Source of the DNA: Gammaproteobacteria bacterium
GTDB taxonomy: Bacteria; Pseudomonadota; Gammaproteobacteria; Steroidobacterales; Rariloculaceae
NCBI GenBank assembly: GCA_022820625.1
Contig: JAJEFE010000062.1
Coordinates: 1 to 64,000 of the forward strand
DNA length: 64,000 nt
Direction: 5' to 3'
Under the pieces are notes generated by a model that did no database searches, was not told where the DNA came from, and worked only from the letters and a program-made list of their open reading frames with translations. The position numbers were made by a program, and so were the translations under genes. Below, piece by piece: positions 45,627 to 54,881 of the stretch; position 1 is the stretch's first letter, and the number at the start of each line of letters is the position of its first letter.

Positions 45627-46797
45627 CTGCAAATTGAAACACCTGCAACGGACGAATGGATTCCCATGACTTGCAGCTTGGGCAGCGCCAGAGCAATCCT
45701 TTCGTACTGTAGCCGCAATTGGTGCAACGATAGCGGGACCCCGACATGGCCAGGCGCCGCAGACCGCCGCAAATCCTGTGTATCGATGCGCGGCGCTTGT
45801 CCGGCGGCAGCGCCTTCAGGTGCTCGATATCGATCAGAGGAGCGAGCGTGTCGTTGTGCAGAAGAAACTCCTCGACGCAGTCACGCAGCAACGGCGCCTG
45901 TTCAAGCCCGCTGACAATCGCCGCATAGGCGATGTCGCGCTTTACGGATTCATCCTTTCCGATAAGCCCTTCGAGGTAACGCTCAATCTCCCCGTCCCGC
46001 CCGGTTTCCCGGCAGGCCGCTTCGAGCAGCGGCAGGATTTCCGCCATCAGGCGGCGATCCGCCGTCAGCAGTTGCCTGTACAGCGTAACCGCCCGCGAGT
46101 GCTCGCCCTCCTCGCTGGCGATCGCAGCACGGATCAAGGCGCCCCGCAAGGTACCGGACGCAGTTCGGCGGGCGTTCCTCAGATGCCGCCGCGCCGATGT
46201 CATGTCGCCGTCCCGACGCGCGCTCTCGGCGAGTTCGCAGTGGTAGTGAGCGACCTCCACCGACTTTTCGCCGGTTCGCGAATCGAGCTTGCGACGGGCT
46301 TCGATGGCCCTTTCCCAGTCGTGCTGCCGTTCGTAGATGTCTACCAGGTTTCGCAGCGCCGCCTCGGCCATCGTCGGGCTCGACCTCAGTTCCGTGAAGA
46401 GTTTCTCGGCCCGATCGAACAGTCCGGCGCCGAGATAGTCGCTTGCCAGTGAAAACAGCGCCTGGTGACGCTGTGTCTCGCTCAGGTTGGGCCGGGCCAG
46501 CAGGTTCTGGTGCACGCGGATCGCGCGGTCCACCTCGCCCCGGCGGCGGAAGAGGTGCCCGAGTGCGAAATGCGTTTCCAGGGTTTCGTCGTCGACCCTG
46601 GCCATTTGGACGAAGAGCTCCAGGGCCTCGTCCGTCTGCCGATTGAGAACAAGATTCAAGCCGCGAAGATAGTCCGCGCCAATCGATGACTCCGACGGCT
46701 CATCGCGCCGGAAGTCCGGCAGCCGGGCAAAGAGCCAGCCGACCGCCGCCGCGACGACCAGCAGACCGGCCAACAGGAATGTCGATTCAGTCGGCAT
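45613..46797 (-). CDS. lapB: Lipopolysaccharide assembly protein LapB (YciM)
   Basis: The 394-residue inner-membrane-anchored protein controls LPS synthesis by guiding FtsH-dependent turnover of LpxC. An N-terminal helix (LLAGLLVVAAAVGWLFA) is followed by tetratricopeptide repeats (for example DYLRGLNLVLNRQTDEALEL, HFALGHLFRRRGEVDRAI) and a C-terminal rubredoxin-like metal site, YRCTNCGY...WRCPSCKSW, with four cysteines. It overlaps lapA by 11 bases, the usual lapAB arrangement. Confidence 0.93.
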   Translation of the reverse strand: MPTESTFLLAGLLVVAAAVGWLFARLPDFRRDEPSESSIGADYLRGLNLVLNRQTDEALELFVQMARVDDETLETHFALGHLFRRRGEVDRAIRVHQNLLARPNLSETQRHQALFSLASDYLGAGLFDRAEKLFTELRSSPTMAEAALRNLVDIYERQHDWERAIEARRKLDSRTGEKSVEVAHYHCELAESARRDGDMTSARRHLRNARRTASGTLRGALIRAAIASEEGEHSRAVTLYRQLLTADRRLMAEILPLLEAACRETGRDGEIERYLEGLIGKDESVKRDIAYAAIVSGLEQAPLLRDCVEEFLLHNDTLAPLIDIEHLKALPPDKRRASIHRICGGLRRLAMSGSRYRCTNCGYSTKGLLWRCPSCKSWESIRPLQVFQFAEMVA

Positions 46798-47083
46798 CCT
46801 GCAGCGGGAGACTGCGCAGGCTGCTCACCTCTGCCTCCGCCAGCCTGAGCTTCCTGCGCAGCCGCCGCCGCTCACCGGCCATCCGAACGACAGCCACTCC
46901 CGCCGAAAGCAGGCCGGCCAGCCATCCGAGCGCAAAAGCCACGGCGAAAGCCAGAGGCACCGAAACGTTCTCGAAGCGAGTAAAGGCGATGTCGACGTCG
47001 AGTGTGCCCGGATTGTTCCAGGCGAACACGGCCGCGATCAGTACAACCAGGAGTAATGCGAAAAACAACCCGATCTTGCGCAA
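46787..47083 (-). CDS. lapA: Lipopolysaccharide assembly protein LapA
   Basis: The 98-residue membrane protein (DUF1049) has two helices (IGLFFALLLVVLIAAVFAWN; VPLAFAVAFALGWLAGLLSA) and a basic C-terminal coiled coil (RRRLRRKLRLAEAEVSSL). FAWNNPGTLDVDIAFT is the family's inter-helix segment. It works with LapB, whose gene it overlaps, and lies downstream of ihfB as in many gammaproteobacteria. Confidence 0.92.
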   Translation of the reverse strand: MRKIGLFFALLLVVLIAAVFAWNNPGTLDVDIAFTRFENVSVPLAFAVAFALGWLAGLLSAGVAVVRMAGERRRLRRKLRLAEAEVSSLRSLPLQDAD

Positions 47084-47159
47084 GACAGCCGCCCCCCGAT
47101 CGTCAGCCCGAAATTTGCATCAGCACTGCGGAAAATGGCGCCGGCCAGGCGAGTACGGG

Positions 47160-47462
47160 TCAACTGCGCACAGGCAAATGGCGTCCTCCGTTGACGCGCT
47201 CCCGCAGATCCTTGCCCGGTTTGAAATGGGGAACGTACTTGCCTGCAAGGGCAACCGGTTCGCCGGTCTTCGGATTTCGGCCGGTCCGCGGAGGACGGTA
47301 GTGCAGGGAAAAGCTGCCGAATCCGCGAATCTCGATCCGCTGCCCGTCTGCAAGAGTTTCGCTCATCAGCTCCAGGAGGTGCTTTATCGCCAGTTCCACG
47401 TCCTTTGCGGGCAGATGTTTCTGCTTGCTGGCGACAGATTCGATCAACTCAGACTTTGTCAT
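47160..47462 (-). CDS. ihfB: Integration host factor beta subunit
   Basis: The 100-residue DNA-bending protein belongs to the HU/IHF family. It begins [20 protein letters not shown] and contains [20 protein letters not shown], with the DNA-intercalating arm [20 protein letters not shown]. Its position directly after rpsA and before lapA is the standard ihfB context, which distinguishes it from HU. GAGGTGG precedes the ATG. Confidence 0.93.
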   Translation of the reverse strand: MTKSELIESVASKQKHLPAKDVELAIKHLLELMSETLADGQRIEIRGFGSFSLHYRPPRTGRNPKTGEPVALAGKYVPHFKPGKDLRERVNGGRHLPVRS

Positions 47463-47478
47463 GGCCTTGCACCACCTC

Positions 47479-47503
47479 CGTCGGGTGTCACGGATACCCG
47501 ACG
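47479..47503 (-). terminator. Hairpin between rpsA and ihfB
   Basis: An 8-bp stem (CGTCGGGT / ACCCGACG) with a 9-base loop lies between the rpsA stop and the ihfB ribosome-binding site. No T-run follows; it may attenuate read-through or stabilise a processed ihfB mRNA rather than terminate. Confidence 0.4.
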
Positions 47504-47519
47504 TAATTTCAAGTTTCGG

Positions 47520-49199
47520 TTACTGATCCGAGGTCATCTGCTCCTTGAGCAAATCGCCCAGAGTGGTACCGGCTGCGGGCCTGCCGGCCTCGGACTTGTA
47601 GTTATAAATGGCCTGCGCCTCTTCGCTGACCTCCTTCTCCTTGACGGAAAGCGTCACGCTTCGGTGCCTGCGGTCCACGCCGGTGAGCTTGGCCTCCACC
47701 TCCTCGCCCGGCTTGAGCACCATTCTGGCGTCGTCAACCCGGTCGCGCGATATCTCCGTTGCGCGAAGCCGGCCGGTGACCCCGTCCGCCAGGGCGATGG
47801 TGGCGCCTCTGGCGTCCACCTCCTCGACGATGCCGCGGACGATGGACCCTGTAGTGTTTTCGGCGATGAATTGCGACAGCGGATCCTTGTCCAACTGCTT
47901 CACGCCCAGCGAGATTCGCTCCCGATCCGGGTCGATGGCAAGCACCGTCGTCTCCAGTTCCTCGCCCTTGCGGTAGTTGCGCACGGCCACGTCGCCCGGC
48001 AGGTCCCAGGAGAGATCGGACAGATGCGCCAGGCCGTCTATGCCCCCCGGCAAACCGATGAAGACACCGAAATCGGTGATCGACTTGATTTGCCCCTCGA
48101 CCCGGTCGCCCTTGCGGAAGTTCTGACTGAACTCCACCCACGGGTTGGCCTTGCACTGTTTCAGACCCAGTGAAATGCGGCGCCGGTCCTCGTCGATATC
48201 CAGCACCATGACCTCCACCTCGTCCCCGATCTGGACAACCTTGTGGGGGCTCACGTTCTTGTTGGTCCAGTCCATCTCCGAAACGTGCACAAGACCTTCC
48301 ACGCCTTCCTCGATCTCCACGAAGCAGCCGTAGTCGGCGATGTTGGTCACTCTGCCGAAGATTCTCGAGTTCTGAGGATGCCGGCGCGAGAGGTCGGTCC
48401 ACGGATCGGCGCCAAGCTGCTTGAGTCCGAGGGATACGCGGCTGCGTTCCCGGTCGAACTTGAGCACCTTGACTTCCAGTTCGTCGCCGACGTTGACCAC
48501 TTCCGAGGGGTGCTTCACCCGCTTCCAGGCCATGTCGGTGATGTGCAGCAGGCCGTCGATGCCGCCCAGGTCCACGAAGGCGCCGTAGTCGGTGAGGTTC
48601 TTGACCACGCCCTTGAGCGTTATGCCCTCCTGGAGATTCTTGAGCAGTGCCTCGCGTTCCGCGCTGTACTCCTCCTCCACGACCGCGCGCCTGGAGACGA
48701 CGACGTTGTTGCGCCTCTGGTCCAGCTTGATGACCTTGAACTCGAGGGTGTTGCCCTCAAGGTAGGCCGGATCTCGCACTGGCCGCACATCCACCAGCGA
48801 ACCGGGCAGGAAGGCCCTGACCAGGTCGAGATCTACCGTGAAGCCGCCGCGCACGCGTCCGCTGATGGTTCCCTTGACGATCTTGCCGTCCGCGAAAGCC
48901 TCTTCGAGACGACTCCACGTGCGGGTACGCTTGGCTTTTTCCCTGGACAACCGAGTCTCGCCGAAGCCGTCCTCCACGGCATCGAGCGCGACTTCCACTT
49001 CGTCGCCGACGTCGACCTCCAGATCCCCCTTGTCGTCGAGGAACTGGTTGGCCGGGATGACGGCCTCCGACTTGAGACCGGCGTTGACGATGACCACGTC
49101 CTGATTTACGTCAACCACGGTCGCCTGAAGGATGGCGCCCTGTTTCATCTGCCGATTGGCGAGACTCTCCTCCAGCAATTCGGCAAAGGATTCACTCAT
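47520..49199 (-). CDS. rpsA: 30S ribosomal protein S1
   Basis: The 559-residue protein helps mRNAs dock on the 30S subunit. It starts at the ATG at 49199 ([20 protein letters not shown]), as in known S1 proteins, and contains six S1 OB-fold repeats. Typical repeat cores are [40 protein letters not shown] and [20 protein letters not shown]. It sits between cmk and ihfB, the classic order. Confidence 0.96.
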   Translation of the reverse strand: MSESFAELLEESLANRQMKQGAILQATVVDVNQDVVIVNAGLKSEAVIPANQFLDDKGDLEVDVGDEVEVALDAVEDGFGETRLSREKAKRTRTWSRLEEAFADGKIVKGTISGRVRGGFTVDLDLVRAFLPGSLVDVRPVRDPAYLEGNTLEFKVIKLDQRRNNVVVSRRAVVEEEYSAEREALLKNLQEGITLKGVVKNLTDYGAFVDLGGIDGLLHITDMAWKRVKHPSEVVNVGDELEVKVLKFDRERSRVSLGLKQLGADPWTDLSRRHPQNSRIFGRVTNIADYGCFVEIEEGVEGLVHVSEMDWTNKNVSPHKVVQIGDEVEVMVLDIDEDRRRISLGLKQCKANPWVEFSQNFRKGDRVEGQIKSITDFGVFIGLPGGIDGLAHLSDLSWDLPGDVAVRNYRKGEELETTVLAIDPDRERISLGVKQLDKDPLSQFIAENTTGSIVRGIVEEVDARGATIALADGVTGRLRATEISRDRVDDARMVLKPGEEVEAKLTGVDRRHRSVTLSVKEKEVSEEAQAIYNYKSEAGRPAAGTTLGDLLKEQMTSDQ

Positions 49200-49270
49200 G
49201 CATGTTCTTCCGCTTGCGCGGGCCTCCAATTCTACGCCGCCCCATCCCGGACCGGCGGTCATCTTACTCC

Positions 49271-49291
49271 GCGCCGGCATCCTGCCGGCGC
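49271..49291 (-). promoter_or_regulatory. Hairpin in the cmk-rpsA intergenic region
   Basis: A perfect 9-bp stem (GCGCCGGCA / TGCCGGCGC) with a 3-base loop lies between the cmk stop (49300) and the rpsA start. It has no T-run. It could be a weak terminator for cmk or part of the rpsA leader; S1 is known to control its own translation through leader structure in enterobacteria. Confidence 0.4.
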
Positions 49292-49299
49292 CCTTGAAA

Positions 49300-49989
49300 T
49301 CAATTCGAAAACAACCCCGTTTCTCCGAGCCATGCCTTGATGCGCGCGATCACTTCCTCCGGAGACAATTCGGTGGAGTCCAGAACGCGAGCATCCTCGG
49401 CGGGCTTGAGAGGCGCAACCATGCGGTTGGCATCTCGCTCATCCCGCCGGGCAATGTCCTCCGAAAGGTCCGGCAGGCTAACATCAATACCCTTTTGGAT
49501 CAACTGCTTATAACGCCTCCGGGCGCGTTCCTCAAGGCTGGCGGTGAGATAGACCTTCAATTCGGCTTCGGGGAAAACCACCGTGCCCATGTCACGCCCG
49601 TCGGCGATGAGTCCGGGCGGCCTGGCGAAGGCCCGCTGCCGTTCCCAGAGAGCCTTGCGAACCTCCGGAATTGCAGCGATTCGGGAAGCCATGGCGCCGC
49701 ACTCCTCCGTCCGCAGCAGCGCGGTGACGTCTTCCCCGTCCAGGAACGCCGCTTCCAGGTCCAGGGCGGATGAAAACTCGACCTGCATGCGCGACGCGGC
49801 CGCGGCCAATGCCTTCGGTTCTTTCACACCAAGCCCTTCGCGCCCTGCCTTGAGCGCCACCGAACGGTACAGCGCACCACTGTCCAGCAAGCGCCAGCCG
49901 AGCCCGGCCGCCAGAGATCGGCTGATCGCCCCCTTTCCCGATCCCGTCGGGCCATCGATGGCAACGACCGGGACACCGTTGACCGTCAT
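49300..49989 (-). CDS. cmk: Cytidylate kinase
   Basis: The 229-residue kinase phosphorylates CMP and dCMP. The P-loop is [20 protein letters not shown], followed by [36 protein letters not shown] and [18 protein letters not shown] are also characteristic. Its ATG overlaps the TGA of aroA by four bases, so the two are translationally coupled. Confidence 0.94.
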   Translation of the reverse strand: MTVNGVPVVAIDGPTGSGKGAISRSLAAGLGWRLLDSGALYRSVALKAGREGLGVKEPKALAAAASRMQVEFSSALDLEAAFLDGEDVTALLRTEECGAMASRIAAIPEVRKALWERQRAFARPPGLIADGRDMGTVVFPEAELKVYLTASLEERARRRYKQLIQKGIDVSLPDLSEDIARRDERDANRMVAPLKPAEDARVLDSTELSPEEVIARIKAWLGETGLFSN

Positions 49990-51329
49990 ACGGATTCCCC
50001 GACGGTCGTGGTTTCAATCCCGAGACCGCAACTGGCCGCGATGCGCTCGAAGTCGGGAAACGAGGTGGAAACCTGGTCGGTACCCAGAATCTCGATGGGT
50101 TCCCGGGCCGCGGCGCCGGCTATCGCAAAGGCCATCGCAATTCGGTGATCGCCCTGGGCGTCCAGCCGGCCACCGTGCAATTCACCGCCTTCGATGACCA
50201 GTCCGTCCGTGTTTTCGATAACACCGATACCCAATCTCCGAAGCCCCTCGGCCATGACACCGAGGCGGTCGCTTTCCTTGTAGCGCAATTCCTCTGCGCC
50301 GCGTATCACGGTGGTGCCCCTGGCACAGGCAGCGGCGACGAACAGAACGGGAAACTCGTCGATGGCGAGCGGCACCAGTTCAGGCGGAACTTCGATGCCG
50401 CGCAGTTCGCTTCTGGATACAAGAATATCGGCTACTGGTTCGCCCTCGATGATTCTCCGCGCCCGGGTCTCAACGCGCCCGCCCATGGCTTCGACGATGT
50501 TGAGAAGCCCGCTACGCGTGGGGTTTACGCCCACGTTCCGGATCAAGAGCTCCCTGGATGCGGCGAGCAGGCCGGCAACCAGAAAAAAAGCAGCCGATGA
50601 GAAGTCCCCCGGAATTTCCGTTTTTATCGGATCGAGACGTTTCGGTGCGCTCACGGACACTTCTTCGCCGAGCCCGGATTCCACGGTCACGCCCATGGAC
50701 CTGAGCAGGCGTTCGGTATGGTCGCGGCTTCTGCCGGGCGAGCGAACAATGGTCCGGCCGCGGGCGCGCAAACCTGCCAGCAACAAGGCGGACTTGAGCT
50801 GCGCGCTGGCTACGGGCAACGTGTAGTCAAGCCCTTGCAACGGGTATCGGCCGTGGATGCGAATCGGGGCCGTTCCGGATCGGGTCACAACTTCGGCCCC
50901 CATGGCGCGGAGCGGTTTGGCGACGCGTTCCATGGGACGCCGCCGCAATGATTCATCACCCGTAAGTACGCTGGCGAACGGTTGCGAAGCCAGGAGTCCG
51001 GCCAGCAAGCGCATCCCCGTTCCGGAGTTTTCAAGGTCCAACGGTCCTTCGGGCGCCTGTAGCCCATCGAGACCGACGCCCTGCACCTGCAGATCGCCTC
51101 CGTCCACGGTGAGTTCCACGCCCAGCGCGCGCACCGCCGCCGCGGTTGCGAGGCAATCGTCTCCGAGAAGGAATCCCTTGACCGTACTGGTTCCCTCCGC
51201 CACTGCGCCAAGCAACGCGGCACGGTGAGAGATCGACTTGTCGCCCGGCACTCGCAGTTCGCCGCCCACCTCGCGAGTCGGGTGCACGACGAATGCCTGC
51301 CGTACGGCACTCAGGGAATCAGCTTGCAT
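49986..51329 (-). CDS. aroA: 3-phosphoshikimate 1-carboxyvinyltransferase (EPSP synthase)
   Basis: The 447-residue enzyme makes EPSP in aromatic amino acid synthesis. Signatures are LRVPGDKSISHRAALLGAVA, DLENSGTGMRLLAGLLASQP and LRYKESDRLGVMAEGLRRLG. LKSALLLAGLRARG and the C-terminal QGDHRIAMAFAIAG also match. It follows pheA in the aromatic gene block and overlaps cmk. Confidence 0.95.
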   Translation of the reverse strand: MQADSLSAVRQAFVVHPTREVGGELRVPGDKSISHRAALLGAVAEGTSTVKGFLLGDDCLATAAAVRALGVELTVDGGDLQVQGVGLDGLQAPEGPLDLENSGTGMRLLAGLLASQPFASVLTGDESLRRRPMERVAKPLRAMGAEVVTRSGTAPIRIHGRYPLQGLDYTLPVASAQLKSALLLAGLRARGRTIVRSPGRSRDHTERLLRSMGVTVESGLGEEVSVSAPKRLDPIKTEIPGDFSSAAFFLVAGLLAASRELLIRNVGVNPTRSGLLNIVEAMGGRVETRARRIIEGEPVADILVSRSELRGIEVPPELVPLAIDEFPVLFVAAACARGTTVIRGAEELRYKESDRLGVMAEGLRRLGIGVIENTDGLVIEGGELHGGRLDAQGDHRIAMAFAIAGAAAREPIEILGTDQVSTSFPDFERIAASCGLGIETTTVGESV

Positions 51330-51367
51330 ATTTGACCAACGAGCGTCTTGAGAATCCGGAATCCCGA

Positions 51368-51407
51368 CGAGGATACCCCTGGAGAAACGAGGATACCCCT
51401 AGAGAAT
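51368..51407. repeat. Tandem 20-bp repeat spanning the pheA stop
   Basis: CGAGGATACCCCTGGAGAAA (51368-51387) is followed directly by CGAGGATACCCCTAGAGAAT (51388-51407), three differences apart. The second unit contains the pheA stop codon (TAG, minus strand). The last codons of pheA have thus been copied into the pheA-aroA gap. Confidence 0.8.
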
Positions 51408-52505
51408 GGCCTTGGGATAGGAGCCGAGCACGCGGAACAGGTTTGCGTGGGACTCGACCTGCGCAAGTGCCTTGCGCACGCCTTCGTCCTCGGCGTGGCC
51501 CTCGATATCCACGAAGAAAACGTAGTCCCACCTGCGCCGCCTCGACGGACGCGACTCGATGCGCGTCATGCTGATGCCTCCCTGGGCAAGGGGGTCCAGC
51601 AGATTGTGGAGCACGCCCGCGCCCCGGGTTCCGGCGGAGGAAATGAGCAACGAGGTCTTGTCGTGACCGCTTGGCGGGAAGAGCCTGGGGCCGATGACCA
51701 GGAACCGCGTCGTGTTGTCCGCGTGGTCCTCGATATCGGGGATGACGACGTTCAGGCCATAAACCTCCGCCGCGACCTCCCCGGCGATGGCGGCCGTTCC
51801 GTCTTCGTCCCGGGCGCGCCGGGCGGCCGCCGCGTTGCTCGACACCGGAATCGTTTCCACGTTCGGCAGCGATTGCGCGAGCCATGCACGGCACTGGGCC
51901 AGGGACTGAGGATGCGAGCAGATGCGCTCGATCCTGCGTATGTCGTCCATTCGCCCCATCAGGTGCTGGTGAATCCGCAGTTCGATCTCGCCACAGATCT
52001 TCAGCGGCGAACTCAGAAACATGTCCAGGGTATGGGTCACCGTACCCTCGGAGGAATTCTCCACCGGCACCACGCCGAAATCGGCGGTCCCGCCCTCGAC
52101 CTCCCGGAATACTTCGTCGATCGTCGGCAAGGACAGCGCCCGCACCGAGTGGCCGAACTGCTTGAGCACCGCCGATTGCGTAAATGTACCCTCCGGGCCC
52201 AGAAAGGCGACCTTCAGGGGCTCTTCCTGGGCGAGGCACGCAGACATGATCTCGCGGAATACGCGAACCATTTCCTCATTTCCGAGCGGACCTTCGTTTC
52301 GCCTCACCACCTCGCGCAGGACATGGGCCTCACGCTCCGGCCGATAGTATTCCGACGAACGCGAGAATCCCTTGGCCTCGCCAACCTCGCGTGCAATGGT
52401 CGCCCGTTCCGAGATCAGCGACTGGACCCGGGCATCGATCTCGTCGATCCGGTTACGCAGTTTTGCAAGCGCTGCGTCGCCGTCGGCAGCGGGCTGATCA
52501 TTCAT
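51399..52505 (-). CDS. pheA: Bifunctional chorismate mutase / prephenate dehydratase
   Basis: The 368-residue enzyme converts chorismate via prephenate to phenylpyruvate. Residues 10-95 form an AroQ-type chorismate mutase (LRNRIDEIDARVQSLISERA). The dehydratase domain follows (VAFLGPEGTFTQSAVLKQFG, VPVENSSEGTVTHTLDMFL, and NTTRFLVIG with the catalytic Thr-Arg-Phe). A C-terminal ACT domain (MTRIESRPSRRRRWDYVFFV) should bind phenylalanine for feedback inhibition. It lies 54 bases after serA. Confidence 0.95.
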   Translation of the reverse strand: MNDQPAADGDAALAKLRNRIDEIDARVQSLISERATIAREVGEAKGFSRSSEYYRPEREAHVLREVVRRNEGPLGNEEMVRVFREIMSACLAQEEPLKVAFLGPEGTFTQSAVLKQFGHSVRALSLPTIDEVFREVEGGTADFGVVPVENSSEGTVTHTLDMFLSSPLKICGEIELRIHQHLMGRMDDIRRIERICSHPQSLAQCRAWLAQSLPNVETIPVSSNAAAARRARDEDGTAAIAGEVAAEVYGLNVVIPDIEDHADNTTRFLVIGPRLFPPSGHDKTSLLISSAGTRGAGVLHNLLDPLAQGGISMTRIESRPSRRRRWDYVFFVDIEGHAEDEGVRKALAQVESHANLFRVLGSYPKAIL

Positions 52506-52559
52506 GTCGCATCTCTGTCATATGCGTTGAACGCGGAACAGGGCAAACTCCGTCGGTTG

Positions 52560-53738
52560 CTAGTCCTCCACCAGCAACCGGGCGCAGAGTATGCCATCGA
52601 TGGAAGCGATACGCTCCATTGTCGCCTTGCTCACGGGCTCGTCCACATCGATGAGGGTGTAGGCCAGCTCGCCCCGCGAGACGTTCAGAAGATCGGCAAT
52701 ATTGATGCTCGCTTCCGCCAGCGCGATGGAGATCTGCCCAACCATGGCCGGCACATTCGCATTGGCGATGGCCAGACGGTGGGGGCGTCGCCTGGGCAGA
52801 AGCGCATCCGGAAAATTCACGGACGCTCGAATTTCGCCATGCTCAAGATACAACTTGAGGTTTTCCGCCACCATGACGGCGCAATTGGCCTCCGCCTCGG
52901 TCGTGGACGCACCCAGGTGGGGCAGGCATACGATACCAGACTGTCCCTTGAGTGCCGCGGTCGGAAAGTCGGTGACGTAGGCTCCGATGCGCCCTGCCTG
53001 AACCAACTCCAGCACGGCGGCGTCATCCACCACACCCTGGCGGGAAAAATTCAGCACGATGGCGCCAGGCGGGAGCAGTTCAAGACGGGCGCGATTCACC
53101 AGTGCCCGGGTATCGCCGTTCAGCGGCACATGGGGACTGATCACGTCCGCGCGCTCGAAGATTTCGTCCAGTTTGTTGGCTTGCTGGACTCCGGAAGAGA
53201 GTTGCCACGCCCGGCGAACCGTCACCTTGGGGTCGTAACCCACGACCCGCATGCCCAGAGCCAACCCGGCATTGGCGACTTCCACTCCGATGGCGCCCAG
53301 GCCGATGACACCCAGCGTACGGCTCGGCAGTTCGAATCCGGTGAATTGCTTCTTGCCGGCTTCCACCGCTGCGTTGATCCGCACGTCGTCGCCGGTGAGG
53401 CCGCGCACGTAGTCCCTGGCGGCAGGCAGGTTCCGGGCGACCATGAGCAGCGCGCCCACCACCAGTTCCTTCACCGCGTTGGCATTGGCGCCCGGGGCGT
53501 TGAAGACCGGGATTCCGCGTCGGCTCAGGGATTCCACCGGGATATTGTTGACGCCGGCGCCCGCACGCGCTACGGCGAAGAGGGAATCAGGCAGCGCCAG
53601 GTCATGAAGATTGTGCGAGCGCAGCATGACCGCATTGGGTTCGGACACGTCGGGACCCACCTCGTAGCGCTCCGCGGGCAGCCGGCGCAGCCCTTCTTCG
53701 GCAAGCTTGTTGAACGTCAATACCTTGAATCTGCTCAT
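52560..53738 (-). CDS. serA: D-3-phosphoglycerate dehydrogenase
   Basis: The 392-residue enzyme takes the first step of serine synthesis. The Rossmann motif is TLGVIGLGAIGVEVANAGLA; the catalytic Arg and His regions appear as NFSRQGVVDDAAVLELV and VCLPHLGASTTEAEANCA. A C-terminal ACT domain (MVGQISIALAEASINIADLL) suggests serine feedback. It lies between serC and pheA, so two consecutive serine-pathway enzymes are adjacent. Pseudomonas-type clusters do not carry serA at this place. Confidence 0.93.
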   Translation of the reverse strand: MSRFKVLTFNKLAEEGLRRLPAERYEVGPDVSEPNAVMLRSHNLHDLALPDSLFAVARAGAGVNNIPVESLSRRGIPVFNAPGANANAVKELVVGALLMVARNLPAARDYVRGLTGDDVRINAAVEAGKKQFTGFELPSRTLGVIGLGAIGVEVANAGLALGMRVVGYDPKVTVRRAWQLSSGVQQANKLDEIFERADVISPHVPLNGDTRALVNRARLELLPPGAIVLNFSRQGVVDDAAVLELVQAGRIGAYVTDFPTAALKGQSGIVCLPHLGASTTEAEANCAVMVAENLKLYLEHGEIRASVNFPDALLPRRRPHRLAIANANVPAMVGQISIALAEASINIADLLNVSRGELAYTLIDVDEPVSKATMERIASIDGILCARLLVED

Positions 53739-53769
53739 TGACTCTTCCGTGTCTCCGGCGATAGCGCCT

Positions 53770-54852
53770 CTAGCCGTGCCGGGCTTCGAAGTCCGACATG
53801 AACTCGATCAGCGTATCCACGCCCACTTCGGGCAGAGCGTTGTAAATGCTGGCCCGCATACCACCCACCAGCCGGTGCCCCTTCAGATTGGCGAGGCCCG
53901 CCTCGACCGACTCCTTCAGGAACAAGGCGTCCAGACTCGTATCGGCCAGGGTGAACGGGATGTTCATCCAAGATCTGCAGGCGGGGTCCACGGGGTTGTC
54001 GAAGAAGTCGCTACCGTCGATGGCCGCATAGAGCTTGCCCGCCTTGCGGCGATTGCGCTCCGCCATGGCGTCGAGGCCGCCCTGCTCACCGATCCATTCC
54101 AATACCAGTCCGGCCACGTACCAGGTAAACGTCGGCGGCGTGTTCGACATGGAATCCGTATCCGCCATGGCCCGATAGTTGACGACCGTCGGAGTTTCCG
54201 GCCGCGCCCGGCCGAGCAGGTCGTCGCGAACGATGACCACGGTGACGCCCGGCGGACCGATATTTTTCTGGGCGCCAGCGTAGATTACCCCGTAGCGGCC
54301 CACGTCCACCGGACGGGAGAGCAGTGTCGAGGACATGTCGGCAACGATCGGAGCGTCGGAGACGTCGGGAGTCTCGTGGAACTCCACACCGACCACGGTC
54401 TCGTTGGCGACCAGGTGAAGATACCGGGCATCGTCAGACAGGCGCCACGTCGCCGGATCGGGAATACTCGTGAAGTTGCCGTCGCGCCCGGTGGCGGCCT
54501 CGTTGGCATGCAGGTACCGCCGCGCCTCGCCGAATGCCTTGACGCCCCAGTTCCCTGTGGTCACGTAGTCTGCGGCATCATCCTGCCCGGCAAGGTTCAA
54601 CGGAACGGCGGCAAATTGCATCGTGGCGCCGCCCTGCAGGAACAAGACCCTGTAGTCGTTCGGAATCCCGAGCAATTCGCGAAGTGCGGCTACGGACCGT
54701 TCGGCAAGCTCCATGAATTCCTTGCCGCGGTGACTGACTTCCATCACCGACATGCCCGTTCCGCGCCAGTTGAGCAGTTCGTCCCGGGCGCGTTCGAGAA
54801 CGCTTGTCGGGAGCGTCGCCGGACCCGGGGAGAAGTTGTAGATGCGTTCCAT
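53770..54852 (-). CDS. serC: Phosphoserine aminotransferase
   Basis: The 360-residue PLP enzyme converts 3-phosphohydroxypyruvate to phosphoserine and also serves pyridoxine synthesis. It begins MERIYNFSPGPATLPTSVLE and contains YRVLFLQGGATMQFAAVPLN and the PLP-lysine segment GVIYAGAQKNIGPPGVTVVI. I start at 54852 to match the family N terminus; the ATG at 54885 overlaps the gyrA stop and would add 11 residues. Confidence 0.94.
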   Translation of the reverse strand: MERIYNFSPGPATLPTSVLERARDELLNWRGTGMSVMEVSHRGKEFMELAERSVAALRELLGIPNDYRVLFLQGGATMQFAAVPLNLAGQDDAADYVTTGNWGVKAFGEARRYLHANEAATGRDGNFTSIPDPATWRLSDDARYLHLVANETVVGVEFHETPDVSDAPIVADMSSTLLSRPVDVGRYGVIYAGAQKNIGPPGVTVVIVRDDLLGRARPETPTVVNYRAMADTDSMSNTPPTFTWYVAGLVLEWIGEQGGLDAMAERNRRKAGKLYAAIDGSDFFDNPVDPACRSWMNIPFTLADTSLDALFLKESVEAGLANLKGHRLVGGMRASIYNALPEVGVDTLIEFMSDFEARHG

Positions 54853-54881
54853 GACCTGCACTTGCCCTGTGCGACCGCGCT

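Noticed and set aside
51348-53741. Open frame of 797 codons on the plus strand
   Set aside because: It runs antisense across both pheA and serA and their intergenic gap, which are unmistakable on the minus strand.
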